Of a DNA stretch of 7,378 nt, positions 1 to 5,689 are shown piece by piece. The DNA is from a bacterium (lineage in GTDB: Bacteria > Patescibacteriota > Microgenomatia > Levybacterales > UBA12049). The notes beneath the pieces are model-generated. The model was not told the origin of the DNA. It made no database searches and saw only the letters and a program-made list of their open reading frames with translations. The stretch lies in contig JAJYHW010000025.1 of assembly GCA_021784535.1 (NCBI GenBank), positions 1-7,378 on the forward strand, read 5' to 3'. Made by a program: the position numbers and the translations under genes. The stretch's first letter is position 1. Every line of letters begins with the position of its first letter.

Positions 1-265
1 CAAACGTGGGTTTGTCATCAATCCATACTGCCCGTAATAGCGCGTAAGATTGCGCCTCGGAAGTCGTTATATTATTCTGTGCGGGATCTATGCTGCGTCC
101 ATTCTGAAGAATAAATTGTTTTTTATAATTATACCATGATGAGGTTAAGAGAGAGTAAGGCGAGAAAATTCTTGTTTTTTTGCTAAAATTACTATTTGCA
201 TAGAGAACAAATAATAGCAATACAATACCAATACATATTAATATAATACCCATAGGTCTTCTCAT
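1..265 (-). CDS. Membrane-anchored glycoside hydrolase family 8 endoglucanase, N-terminal part (runs off left edge)
   Basis: The minus-strand frame from ATG at 265 stays open to the window edge, giving 88 residues. Residues 5-22 form a hydrophobic helix preceded by basic residues, so the enzyme is probably a type II anchored or secreted protein. Residues 46-88 carry the GH8 N-terminal signature: a W..YK..FI segment, then NGRSIDP, then ITTSEAQSYALLRAVWIDD. In GH8 enzymes (for example BcsZ and CelA) the Glu of the TSE motif, here E70, is the catalytic proton donor. GH8 enzymes hydrolyse beta-1,4-glucans such as cellulose. The gene starts 6 bp after the stop of the upstream 229-residue gene and is co-oriented with a GH6 gene, so one operon is likely. 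No Shine-Dalgarno motif is visible before the ATG. The second catalytic residue and the rest of the (alpha/alpha)6 barrel lie outside the window. Family call firm; exact substrate inferred. Confidence 0.88.
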   Translation of the reverse strand, partial: MRRPMGIILICIGIVLLLFVLYANSNFSKKTRIFSPYSLLTSSWYNYKKQFILQNGRSIDPAQNNITTSEAQSYALLRAVWIDDKPTF

Positions 266-271
266 ATATTT

Positions 272-961
272 TTATAGTGATTTTGGGAATATAATGCGCG
301 GAATACTAAATTCACGGTCTTTTTGTACCCCTCGGTTCAATGAGAAATGCTGTTTTTCTGTCCATCGCGCGAGTGCTGGTTTATATAATAATGCACATCC
401 TGCACCGATACTCATAAATGCAAAAATGAGTAATTCCACGCTTTCCTGCTTAGATAAACTACTTTCTATATAAAAATTTTTCGGAAGATAATGCGTAGAA
501 ATTGCAAATGGCACAGTAAGATATTTTTCCATCGTTGCAGCAACAGGATCAGTGTCTTTAACGACCGGGTCTATCGTTTTCCTGAGAGATTCGGTAACTG
601 CTACTGGCTTGCGTGGAGCAGGCGGTGGAGGCGGAGGTGATGGTTGTGTATCCATAACTGTACTTGATGAAACAGATTGAGTGGTTTGATTTACCGTAGG
701 AGTAGGAGTTATGTTTACTGGTACAGGAGTGGGGGCTTGAGCAGTTAGCTCCGGCTGAGGTGTTGGACTGACTGTTGGAGTTGGTGTTGCATTAAGCGAT
801 TGAGTCATTGTAGGTGTCGGGGTACTATGTATTTGCTGTGACAGTAAAGCTAATGATCTTTCGGAATCGTGCACTTCAGTTTGCGCGTATAACGCGTGTG
901 GAAAGAGCAAGGCTAGTAAGCTAATTACAATAAAACCAAAAATAGCTTTTCTCATAGTCAC
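272..961 (-). CDS. Exported bitopic protein with Pro/Thr-rich linker, function unknown
   Basis: I do not recognise a named family. The 229-residue product has an N-terminal signal sequence (residues 4-20 hydrophobic, possible cleavage near A26), then a low-complexity region (about 46-117) rich in TPTPT-like repeats and ending in a run of six prolines. A short mixed-charge segment (118-172) follows, then one transmembrane helix (about 175-194) and a basic C-terminal tail of about 35 residues. If the signal is cleaved, the linker is outside and the tail cytoplasmic. The frame opens with GTG at 961, but an in-frame ATG at 955 immediately precedes the basic signal-peptide start and may be the true initiator. 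Neither has a clear ribosome-binding site. It lies 81 bp after the GH6 gene and 6 bp before the GH8 gene, suggesting a scaffold or accessory for these two hydrolases. That role is inference from position only. Confidence 0.8.
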   Translation of the reverse strand: MTMRKAIFGFIVISLLALLFPHALYAQTEVHDSERSLALLSQQIHSTPTPTMTQSLNATPTPTVSPTPQPELTAQAPTPVPVNITPTPTVNQTTQSVSSSTVMDTQPSPPPPPPAPRKPVAVTESLRKTIDPVVKDTDPVAATMEKYLTVPFAISTHYLPKNFYIESSLSKQESVELLIFAFMSIGAGCALLYKPALARWTEKQHFSLNRGVQKDREFSIPRIIFPKSL

Positions 962-1042
962 ATAATTAGTTTAAGAAGTGAAACTTAAGAAAAGATGAAA
1001 TTTTTGTAAGATAGTCGTAATAATGGCTATCTCACGAGCAAC

Positions 1043-3013
1043 TTACCATTTAGCATTCTGCGCAAGGCCAAGCGCATACGAAGGATACCATACGCCTGCA
1101 GCAGGAGCTCCGCTGCAGCTCCCATCCGATTCACCCGGATACTTAATCCACAGATAGGCATCAACCAAAGGATTGCCGGTTTGAGCGGTTGGCTTATCGC
1201 CAAGTGCTCTTCCTGAAGGATTGCACCATTCATTTCCTGAAGAAGGACCGTTTCCGTTTCGTGACGTATCGATGACAAAATGTTTATTTTGAATACGTGA
1301 AGATATCTGTTGTCCATAAGCAATAGAAGCTTGATTCGTATCAAAATTTGAAATATTCAACGCAAACCCGTCTGCCTGTGCGATATCAGCGTTTTTCAAA
1401 CGATTTGCCATATCGCTTGCAGAAATCCAGGAGGCATTTCCAGCATCAAGATACACCGCTGTTTGCCCAAGAGCCTTAAACTTCCGGACAGCATATGAAA
1501 GTAAATTATATCTGATTTGCTGATCTGTTTGCGATAAACACGTAATCTGCGCTAACGCATCAGGCTCAAGAATAACAGCCGCTTTTCGATTTCCAATACC
1601 TGCAGCAAATCCATTGATCCATGATTCGTAAGCCTGTGACGAAGCTGCTCCACCTGCGGAATAACTGCCACAATCTCTCTGAGGAATATTGTAGGCAACA
1701 AATACAGGCAGAGCGCTTGCCTGCTGTGCTTTGTTCATTTCGTCTTGAACAGCTGTTTGAATATCTCCACTCCATCCTCCCATCCAAATTGCTTTTGGCT
1801 GATCTGCGATTTTTGCAATCAAAGCAGCATTTGCAGGCTGTAATGACTGCCATTGTTTCTCCTGCTGAGTCGCAGGATCAGTACTGGTGTCATTAAAAAG
1901 CGGCATGCCAGAAAGAGGATCACCGGCAACAGTTGCTGCTTGCGGAATTGTTGTTGGAGAAATGACGGGGGCAGAAAGCGACGGAGTCACTGAAGACGCT
2001 TTATCAAATGCAATATTATCAATATAGAGCGGTTGTCCTGCATTGCTTGAAGTATCTTGAATAACAATCCCTTTGACTAATTGATTACTGCCGGCAAGAT
2101 CAGCAAGAGGAATACGATAGGTTTTCCAATATGAGGTATTTGGCTGTCCGCCGTATTGATCAAGTGAGACAACGGAATGAAGCAATTGATTGTTGATACC
2201 ATACAGGCCCACACTGAATGTCTCCGCTGCTGCACTTGCTCTTGCTGCAAACGTCAATACAGCATAGGGAGCTGTTTCAATCCCCGTATCTGAGTGTAAA
2301 TATAAGCCTCCATATCCGGCAGTTGGAGTAAATGAAATATCACTCGTTCCTTGAAATGGAAAAGTAGTATCTGACAGATTAACGGAACCATTCCATGACC
2401 AATTAGTCCATCCTCGAGCAAGAAAATCTGTATAGATTTGATTTACCTGCTGGACAGGGTGATTTGCAATAAATTGTATTGCATCAAGATAGGTTGTAGG
2501 ACCGGCACTTCCAGAAGACTCCTGAAGAGCAAATCCATTTATAGTTGATGGCATAATAGCTGTTGGAATAGTGTAGACATACCATCCGTTCTGATTGATA
2601 GCTAAAAATTGCGATAGCGGGAAAGATTTTACTTGATTATTATTCGTATCATAAAAAATTAATCTGAAATTTCTACTAGGATCAGTTGTTTGCAAAGCGA
2701 ATTGCAAAGAATCATACTGAGCCAGATCAATTGCTGTATTGGCGTGGAGATAAAATCCTCCCCAAGCAGAAGGGGTAAAGCTTATAGATTTTGATCCTGA
2801 ATAAACAGGAGTAGCATTTGAGAAATTAACTGAACTACTCCATGACCAGTTAGCAAAGTTCAAAGCAAGCTGATCATCATAAACAATAAGATTGCTACCG
2901 CTACTACCGTGAGCAGGAAGTAATCTAAAAAATTGCCGTGTCCAAATAAGAGTGAAGACGGTAATGACTCCCACTGCAAACAGCACTATGTATTTTAACT
3001 TTTTGACACGCAT
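1043..3013 (-). CDS. Membrane-anchored GH6 beta-1,4-glucanase with two tandem N-terminal beta-sandwich domains
   Basis: A 656-residue protein. Residues 7-26 form a signal anchor. Residues 41-182 and 192-338 are two copies of one domain: both show NWSW...SVN, ISFTP..GG.YLH, a YxIP-like strand and a final YLD/YID-x-I-x-F. They look like carbohydrate-binding-type beta-sandwiches, family not identified. After a Ser/Thr/Pro linker (338-385), residues 390-656 are a GH6 catalytic domain, an inverting cellulase/cellobiohydrolase fold. Visible family landmarks are YNIPQRDCGSYSAGG with D447, ILEPDAL with D485 (the usual proton donor), YLDAG at 521-525, EWCNPSGRALG, and KYPGESDG with D630. C448/C492 and C597/C633 sit where GH6 enzymes form two disulfides, fitting export. 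The family's usual His after DAG is Asn526 here. All acidic catalytic positions are present, so activity is expected. Endo versus exo mode cannot be judged. First gene of the operon; the ATG has only a weak Shine-Dalgarno. Confidence 0.95.
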   Translation of the reverse strand: MRVKKLKYIVLFAVGVITVFTLIWTRQFFRLLPAHGSSGSNLIVYDDQLALNFANWSWSSSVNFSNATPVYSGSKSISFTPSAWGGFYLHANTAIDLAQYDSLQFALQTTDPSRNFRLIFYDTNNNQVKSFPLSQFLAINQNGWYVYTIPTAIMPSTINGFALQESSGSAGPTTYLDAIQFIANHPVQQVNQIYTDFLARGWTNWSWNGSVNLSDTTFPFQGTSDISFTPTAGYGGLYLHSDTGIETAPYAVLTFAARASAAAETFSVGLYGINNQLLHSVVSLDQYGGQPNTSYWKTYRIPLADLAGSNQLVKGIVIQDTSSNAGQPLYIDNIAFDKASSVTPSLSAPVISPTTIPQAATVAGDPLSGMPLFNDTSTDPATQQEKQWQSLQPANAALIAKIADQPKAIWMGGWSGDIQTAVQDEMNKAQQASALPVFVAYNIPQRDCGSYSAGGAASSQAYESWINGFAAGIGNRKAAVILEPDALAQITCLSQTDQQIRYNLLSYAVRKFKALGQTAVYLDAGNASWISASDMANRLKNADIAQADGFALNISNFDTNQASIAYGQQISSRIQNKHFVIDTSRNGNGPSSGNEWCNPSGRALGDKPTAQTGNPLVDAYLWIKYPGESDGSCSGAPAAGVWYPSYALGLAQNAKW

Positions 3014-3027
3014 TTGGCAGGACTAAG

Positions 3028-3056
3028 ATCCTAACAGACACTGGATAATGTGTCAA
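3028..3056 (-). promoter_or_regulatory. Sigma70-type promoter of the GH6 operon
   Basis: On the minus strand a perfect TTGACA (3051-3056) is followed by a 17-bp spacer and TAGGAT (3028-3033, 4 of 6 to consensus). The expected start of transcription is near 3021, leaving a leader of only about 8 nt before the ATG at 3013, too short for a normal Shine-Dalgarno. The spacer contains a short inverted repeat (GACAC at 3037-3041, GTGTC at 3050-3054) that a repressor could use. The -35 box touches the left copy of the 16-bp direct repeat, so an insertion landed immediately upstream of this promoter. Confidence 0.6.
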
Positions 3057-3071
3057 GCTCAACTAAGATTA
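3056..3071 (+). repeat. Left copy of a 16-bp direct repeat flanking the insertion
   Basis: The 16 bases AGCTCAACTAAGATTA recur exactly at 4297-4312 in the same orientation. The two copies flank about 1.2 kb containing a decayed transposase and IS-end-like motifs. A target-site duplication is the simplest reading. IS1202-type elements are known for unusually long duplications (over 20 bp), so 16 surviving matched bases is compatible. Confidence 0.75.
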
Positions 3072-3073
3072 AT

Positions 3074-3094
3074 TGTCAATTCGGACGATTGACA
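3074..3094. repeat. Perfect 7-bp inverted repeat at the left end of the insertion
   Basis: TGTCAAT and ATTGACA are separated by the 7-nt spacer TCGGACG. The site starts 3 bp inside the left direct repeat and its right arm supplies the -35 box for the downstream gene. It may be a transposase-binding site or an outward/inward promoter element of the original IS. Confidence 0.5.
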
Positions 3095-3117
3095 TTCAGG
3101 AGGAGAGAGAGTAATAT
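3089..3117 (+). promoter_or_regulatory. Promoter of the YidD-like gene
   Basis: A perfect TTGACA (3089-3094) is followed by a 17-bp spacer and TAATAT (3112-3117, 4 of 6 to consensus). The predicted start is near 3124, about 20 nt before the ATG at 3144. The strong AGGAGGAG (3098-3105) lies inside the spacer and would not be in the transcript, so it is not the ribosome-binding site. A weaker AAGG at 3131-3134 fits that role. The promoter is divergent from the GH6 promoter, with about 33 bp between the two -35 boxes. Confidence 0.5.
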
Positions 3118-3129
3118 AAGCTATATTAC
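3111..3129. promoter_or_regulatory. Operator-like perfect inverted repeat over the -10 region
   Basis: GTAATATA (3111-3118) and TATATTAC (3122-3129) are exact reverse complements separated by AGC. The repeat covers the -10 box and the predicted transcription start of the YidD-like gene, the classical place for a repressor operator. It could also fold at the very 5' end of the mRNA, but the AT-only arms would make that weak. No candidate regulator is encoded nearby. Confidence 0.4.
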
Positions 3130-3143
3130 AAAGGTAAAATAAT

Positions 3144-3548
3144 ATGGCAGGCGAAAAAGTATCACCAGTAACTCCAAAAAATCTCCAAGGCAGTAGAGTA
3201 TTGAGAACTTTAATTGGGGCTTATCAAAAATTTGGAACTCAATTTACACCTGAATGTCCCGTTGGTAAGAGTGGCTTAATGAGCTGCTCAGAGTATGGAA
3301 GAACAATGGCTGAAATTTTTCCTCTTGTTCAAGCTACGAGATTAGCAAATGAGAGAATTAATCGTTGCGGTACATTAGCAGCAGCAGTAAATAAAGCGGC
3401 AATCGGGACATGTGATCCTGATTGGGGTTTTGATGGCCCTTGTGCATCAGCAACGCCGAGCTGCAAAGAAAGTGGCTGCGATCCTTGGTTTGCCAGTAAA
3501 ATACGTGGCGTTATGCAAGCTGGTGTAGCAGTAGTTTTGAGACAATAG
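3144..3548 (+). CDS. YidD-like (DUF37/PF01809-type) Cys-rich protein
   Basis: A 134-residue protein. Residues 17-76 follow the pattern of YidD, the small membrane-protein-insertion efficiency factor: GSRVL..LI..YQKF (17-30), then Cys38, SCSEYG (47-52, family TCSEYA/CSSYG) and ERINRCG (70-76, family R..RC.P). Two features are atypical. The first Cys pair is 10 residues apart (C38-C48) instead of about 6, and the normal C-terminal GGxDPVP end is replaced by a 58-residue tail with four more cysteines (C90, C100, C107, C112). Normal YidD is 70-100 residues and sits between rnpA and yidC. Here the gene stands alone inside an insertion. ATG 3144 is preceded by AAGG at 3131-3134. No signal peptide is visible. 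Homology is judged from motif order by eye; the function of this variant is unknown. Confidence 0.6.
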   Translation: MAGEKVSPVTPKNLQGSRVLRTLIGAYQKFGTQFTPECPVGKSGLMSCSEYGRTMAEIFPLVQATRLANERINRCGTLAAAVNKAAIGTCDPDWGFDGPCASATPSCKESGCDPWFASKIRGVMQAGVAVVLRQ

Positions 3549-3683
3549 CTTTGCAATAAAATATCTTTTTAGACCATTCAAATCTAGGCTGAATAACACC
3601 ATTTCTAAGCAGCTATAGGCTTCTTCGGCTCCTTTTTATTGTTATTTCGTAAAATCCAAGGCTAAAATCATGTCATAAAAAAA

Positions 3684-4265
3684 GAAGTTACTGACACAAT
3701 TCCAACGAGCAATGCGGGAGCTGGATATTGAACCGACTCCTGCTAATAGCCCACAAGCTAAGGAAAGAGTTGAATGACTTTTTAAAACCCTTTTCAAGAC
3801 AGCTAATGAAAGAACTGTTACTTGTCAAGATCCAATTGATGAAAACAAATTTCTTAATGATGTATTTATTCCCAGATTTAACAGTAAATTGCAGTGATCT
3901 CGACAAAAGATGGTGATGTGCATCGAATGCTTTCTACAAATGACAAAAAGAGCCTGAACCGTATATTCTCTGTGCAGTCAACACGAGTCGTACAAAATGA
4001 TTTTACGATTCAGTTCAAAAACCATTGGTATCAGTTAGCAGAAATACAGCCAACAACGGTTCGAGCAAAAGAAAAAGTGTTTGTGGAAGAGTGGCTTGAT
4101 AGGGCAATCCATTTCAGTCTACGAGAAAAGTATCTTAAATATACCGTCTTACCGGAGAAACCGAAAAGAGCAAAAACGAATCCGGCAATTATCACAACCC
4201 ATAAGCTGAATTGGAAACCTCCAAAGGATCATCCTTGGAGAAACCTGTATAAACCAAAATCGTAA
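3684..4265 (+). pseudogene. Remnant of an ISNCY/IS1202-type DDE transposase, C-terminal half
   Basis: The remains read in three frames. Frame 1 (from about 3694) gives QFQRAMRELDIEP, then ANSPQAKERVE, a TGA stop at 3775-3777 where the family has Arg (CGA to TGA), and LFKTL. A shift near 3790 moves to frame 2 with RQLMKELLLVKI. Frame 1 returns near 3830 with DENKFLNDVFIPRFNSKL. A one-base loss near 3889 then leads to frame 3, VISTKDGDVHRML onward, open to the TAA at 4263-4265 and ending in the typical W.P..DHPWR motif. SPQAK.RVE marks the catalytic Glu region of this integrase-core family. Everything upstream (helix-turn-helix and the two catalytic Asp) is missing. A stop plus several indels exclude a functional protein or a recoded stop. 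Subfamily assignment is from memory of the motif pattern. Confidence 0.85.
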
Positions 4266-4266
4266 T

Positions 4267-4297
4267 GGGGGGGTGACATTTCTATTTTAAAATGACA
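4267..4297 (+). repeat. Right end of the insertion element
   Basis: Directly after the transposase stop come seven G, then TGACA (4274-4278), an AT-rich stretch with the palindrome ATTTTAAAAT, and a second TGACA (4293-4297) touching the right direct repeat. Read inward from the outside it begins TGTCA, as does the left end at 3074. Transposase stop codons a few bases from the right end are normal for this type of IS. Confidence 0.5.
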
Positions 4298-4312
4298 GCT
4301 CAACTAAGATTA
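4297..4312 (+). repeat. Right copy of the 16-bp direct repeat
   Basis: Identical to 3056-3071. It follows immediately on the right-end TGACA motif (sharing one A), as a target-site duplication should. Confidence 0.75.
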
Positions 4313-4330
4313 CTCTTGAATACCAGGCAG

Positions 4331-4385
4331 GACATGAGCAGTGCGTTCGCACTTACATTACCGAGCAAGTCATACGGCTTATGTC
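4331..4385. other. Nested inverted-repeat structure between the insertion and the deaminase gene
   Basis: GACATGAGC (4331-4339) can pair with GCTTATGTC (4377-4385) over nine positions with one G-U wobble. Directly inside it, AGTGCG (4340-4345) and CGCACT (4348-4353) form a perfect inverted repeat around TT. The remaining 4354-4376 would be a single-stranded arm. No U-run follows on either strand, so it is not a simple terminator. It could be the scar of another mobile element or a structured RNA. The stretch 4313-4473 has no recognisable gene. Confidence 0.35.
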
Positions 4386-4473
4386 TCATTATTACGATAT
4401 TCAATAGGTTTTGATGACCTCTTCAAAAGCAGTGAATCAAGTTGTGACAAAACTTAAAATTTTCTCAAAATTA

Positions 4474-5520
4474 TTATAGATATGCTGCCAATCCTTTACC
4501 AGGGATAAACGTACTTTCGAAGGATATTTTTGTACATTGAGCTATTTCTTCATCACTCAAAATGTTTTGATCTCGAAGGAATTGCAGCTGTCTTCGCAGA
4601 TGCGCCTCTTTAATTATCGCTGGCCAATCAGAATTAATACAAAACTTTACGTTATTGTTGATAAAGGTACGTAAAATGAATTTTAATTCTTCTACGTCTT
4701 TAACGGCGGTTGTTGAAATATTAGAAATAGGACAAACTTCCAGCACGATCCCTCTTTTTGAGATCTCCTTCATAAGCGCTTTATCATAAGCAGCTTTGAT
4801 CCCATGTCCGATACGTAAGGGGTTTGCATAATTTATCGCATCCCACATATCATTGGTATCATTCGTTTCGCCGGTATGTGTCGTTATTTTTAATCCAGCA
4901 TCCCGTGCTTTATCAACAAGTTTTACATAATCCTTAAATTTAAACTTCCCTGTATCATAATTAGCAAAATCAATAGCTACAACGCCACGCTTTCGATATT
5001 TTATTGCTTTATCTACAATAATTTCATTATTTTTATAGGTAAATTGTCTATCAAGACAAAAAATAATACCGGCTGAAAGCTCACTATATTCCAAAAGTGC
5101 CCGCTCCATACCTCGGAGCATCGCCATAATTACGTTATCCAAATCCACTTCACCATTAAAATTATGTTTCATTGGATTAGTACGCAACTCAATAACGGTA
5201 ATATTGTTAACACGATAGGCACCGGATAAGATTTCGTATACTGCTTCTTCAACAGCAAACGTTCCTGAACTTAATTTATTTAAGAGAGGATGATAGACAG
5301 TATCGAAATACTCTTTCATTGTTGTCTTTTTCTCGACTGAAAGAGCAATATGTTTATAAAAATCGTTATAGTGTTGCTTAGGGAGCTTAAATCCTTGATT
5401 GTGTGCAATTTTCCAATATAAAGCTGGGTGGATCGCAGCTGTCAAGTGCGCATGGAGTTCAGCAAGAGGAAACTCAAAACTCTGTAAATCCTCAGTAAAA
5501 GTAGACCCGCTCTTATCCAT
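4474..5520 (-). CDS. Adenosine-deaminase-superfamily metallohydrolase with altered substrate pocket
   Basis: A 348-residue single-domain protein, typical length for the adenosine/AMP deaminase family (TIM-barrel, one Zn2+, hydrolytic deamination, cytosolic). Zinc and catalytic residues are in place: H23 and H25 (ELHAHL), H215 and E218 (HTGE), H239 (RIGHG) and D298 (NSDWP). Three positions that contact the nucleoside in mouse ADA differ: D19 is T27, G184 is N187 (in VVAIDFANYD), and D296, normally the second Asp of SDDP, is W299. The Gly after D19 is also Ala. So a hydrolase or deaminase is likely, but adenosine itself may not be the substrate. No signal peptide. The gene stands alone, transcribed away from the exporter gene. 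The ATG at 5520 has no Shine-Dalgarno and lies five bases after a perfect -10 box, pointing to leaderless translation from this codon. Confidence 0.85.
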   Translation of the reverse strand: MDKSGSTFTEDLQSFEFPLAELHAHLTAAIHPALYWKIAHNQGFKLPKQHYNDFYKHIALSVEKKTTMKEYFDTVYHPLLNKLSSGTFAVEEAVYEILSGAYRVNNITVIELRTNPMKHNFNGEVDLDNVIMAMLRGMERALLEYSELSAGIIFCLDRQFTYKNNEIIVDKAIKYRKRGVVAIDFANYDTGKFKFKDYVKLVDKARDAGLKITTHTGETNDTNDMWDAINYANPLRIGHGIKAAYDKALMKEISKRGIVLEVCPISNISTTAVKDVEELKFILRTFINNNVKFCINSDWPAIIKEAHLRRQLQFLRDQNILSDEEIAQCTKISFESTFIPGKGLAAYL

Positions 5521-5525
5521 ATCGA

Positions 5526-5554
5526 ATTATAACATAAAATTTAGTACCTTTACA
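5526..5554 (-). promoter_or_regulatory. Extended -10 promoter of the deaminase gene
   Basis: On the minus strand a perfect TATAAT (5526-5531) has the extended TG element (TGTTATAAT, 5526-5534) and a weak -35 candidate TGTAAA (5549-5554) at 17-bp spacing. Only five bases separate the -10 from the ATG, so transcription should begin within a base or two of the start codon. That placement also supports 5520 as the true start. Confidence 0.6.
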
Positions 5555-5689
5555 TGACCTACTCGCAGATCGATTGAAACCGCATGCTTCCGTTTTCTTT
5601 TCATTAAGTCAAAACGTAAGAGAAACACATCACATACCTCCTCCTTTTGTCCATTTATGTTGTTGGAAGAATGCCGTCGCATCGATTCC

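Larger units (their letters stand above)
3072..4296 (+). mobile_element. Degenerate ISNCY/IS1202-like insertion carrying a YidD-like gene
   Basis: The segment lies exactly between the two 16-bp direct repeats. The left end has TGTCAAT (3074-3080) and its reverse complement ATTGACA (3088-3094). The right end, after a run of seven G (4267-4273), has TGACATTTCTATTTT and a second TGACA (4293-4297). Repeated TGTCA/TGACA motifs near the ends resemble those I know from IS481/IS1202-type elements, though the two ends match only in these short motifs. Inside are an intact YidD-like gene (3144-3548), about 115 bp with no recognisable gene (3549-3683), and the broken 3' half of a transposase (3684-4265). 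The transposase cannot be functional, so the element is immobile on its own. Exact boundaries are uncertain by a few bases. Confidence 0.6.

Noticed and set aside
690..800. Repetitive bases in the 229-residue gene as a tandem or CRISPR-like repeat
   Set aside because: They are codon-level repetition of Thr-Pro-rich linker, irregular in period, with no spacers.
1009..1032. Inverted repeat AGATAG/CTATCT after the GH6 stop as a terminator
   Set aside because: Only 6 bp, a long loop and no U-run on the minus strand. The downstream genes appear to belong to the same operon.
1621..1896. Plus-strand open frames opposite the GH6 gene (and the minus frames at 1027-1344 and 1566-1853)
   Set aside because: They overlap the strongly supported GH6 gene in other frames and show no domain-like sequence.
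3098..3105. AGGAGGAG as ribosome-binding site of the YidD-like gene
   Set aside because: It is about 40 bases before the ATG and sits inside the promoter spacer, upstream of the predicted transcription start.
3329..3556. Minus-strand frame opposite the YidD-like gene
   Set aside because: The plus-strand frame has a promoter and the YidD motif order. The antisense frame has neither.
3775..3777. TGA read as an amino acid (alternative genetic code) in the transposase
   Set aside because: The same gene also has several frame changes, and no intact gene in the window has an internal TGA.
4458..4472. AATTTT-CTC-AAAATT inverted repeat right after the deaminase stop as a terminator
   Set aside because: The stem is all A/T and begins 1 bp after the stop codon. 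It would be too unstable for a convincing intrinsic terminator, although an AT-rich genome may still use it weakly.
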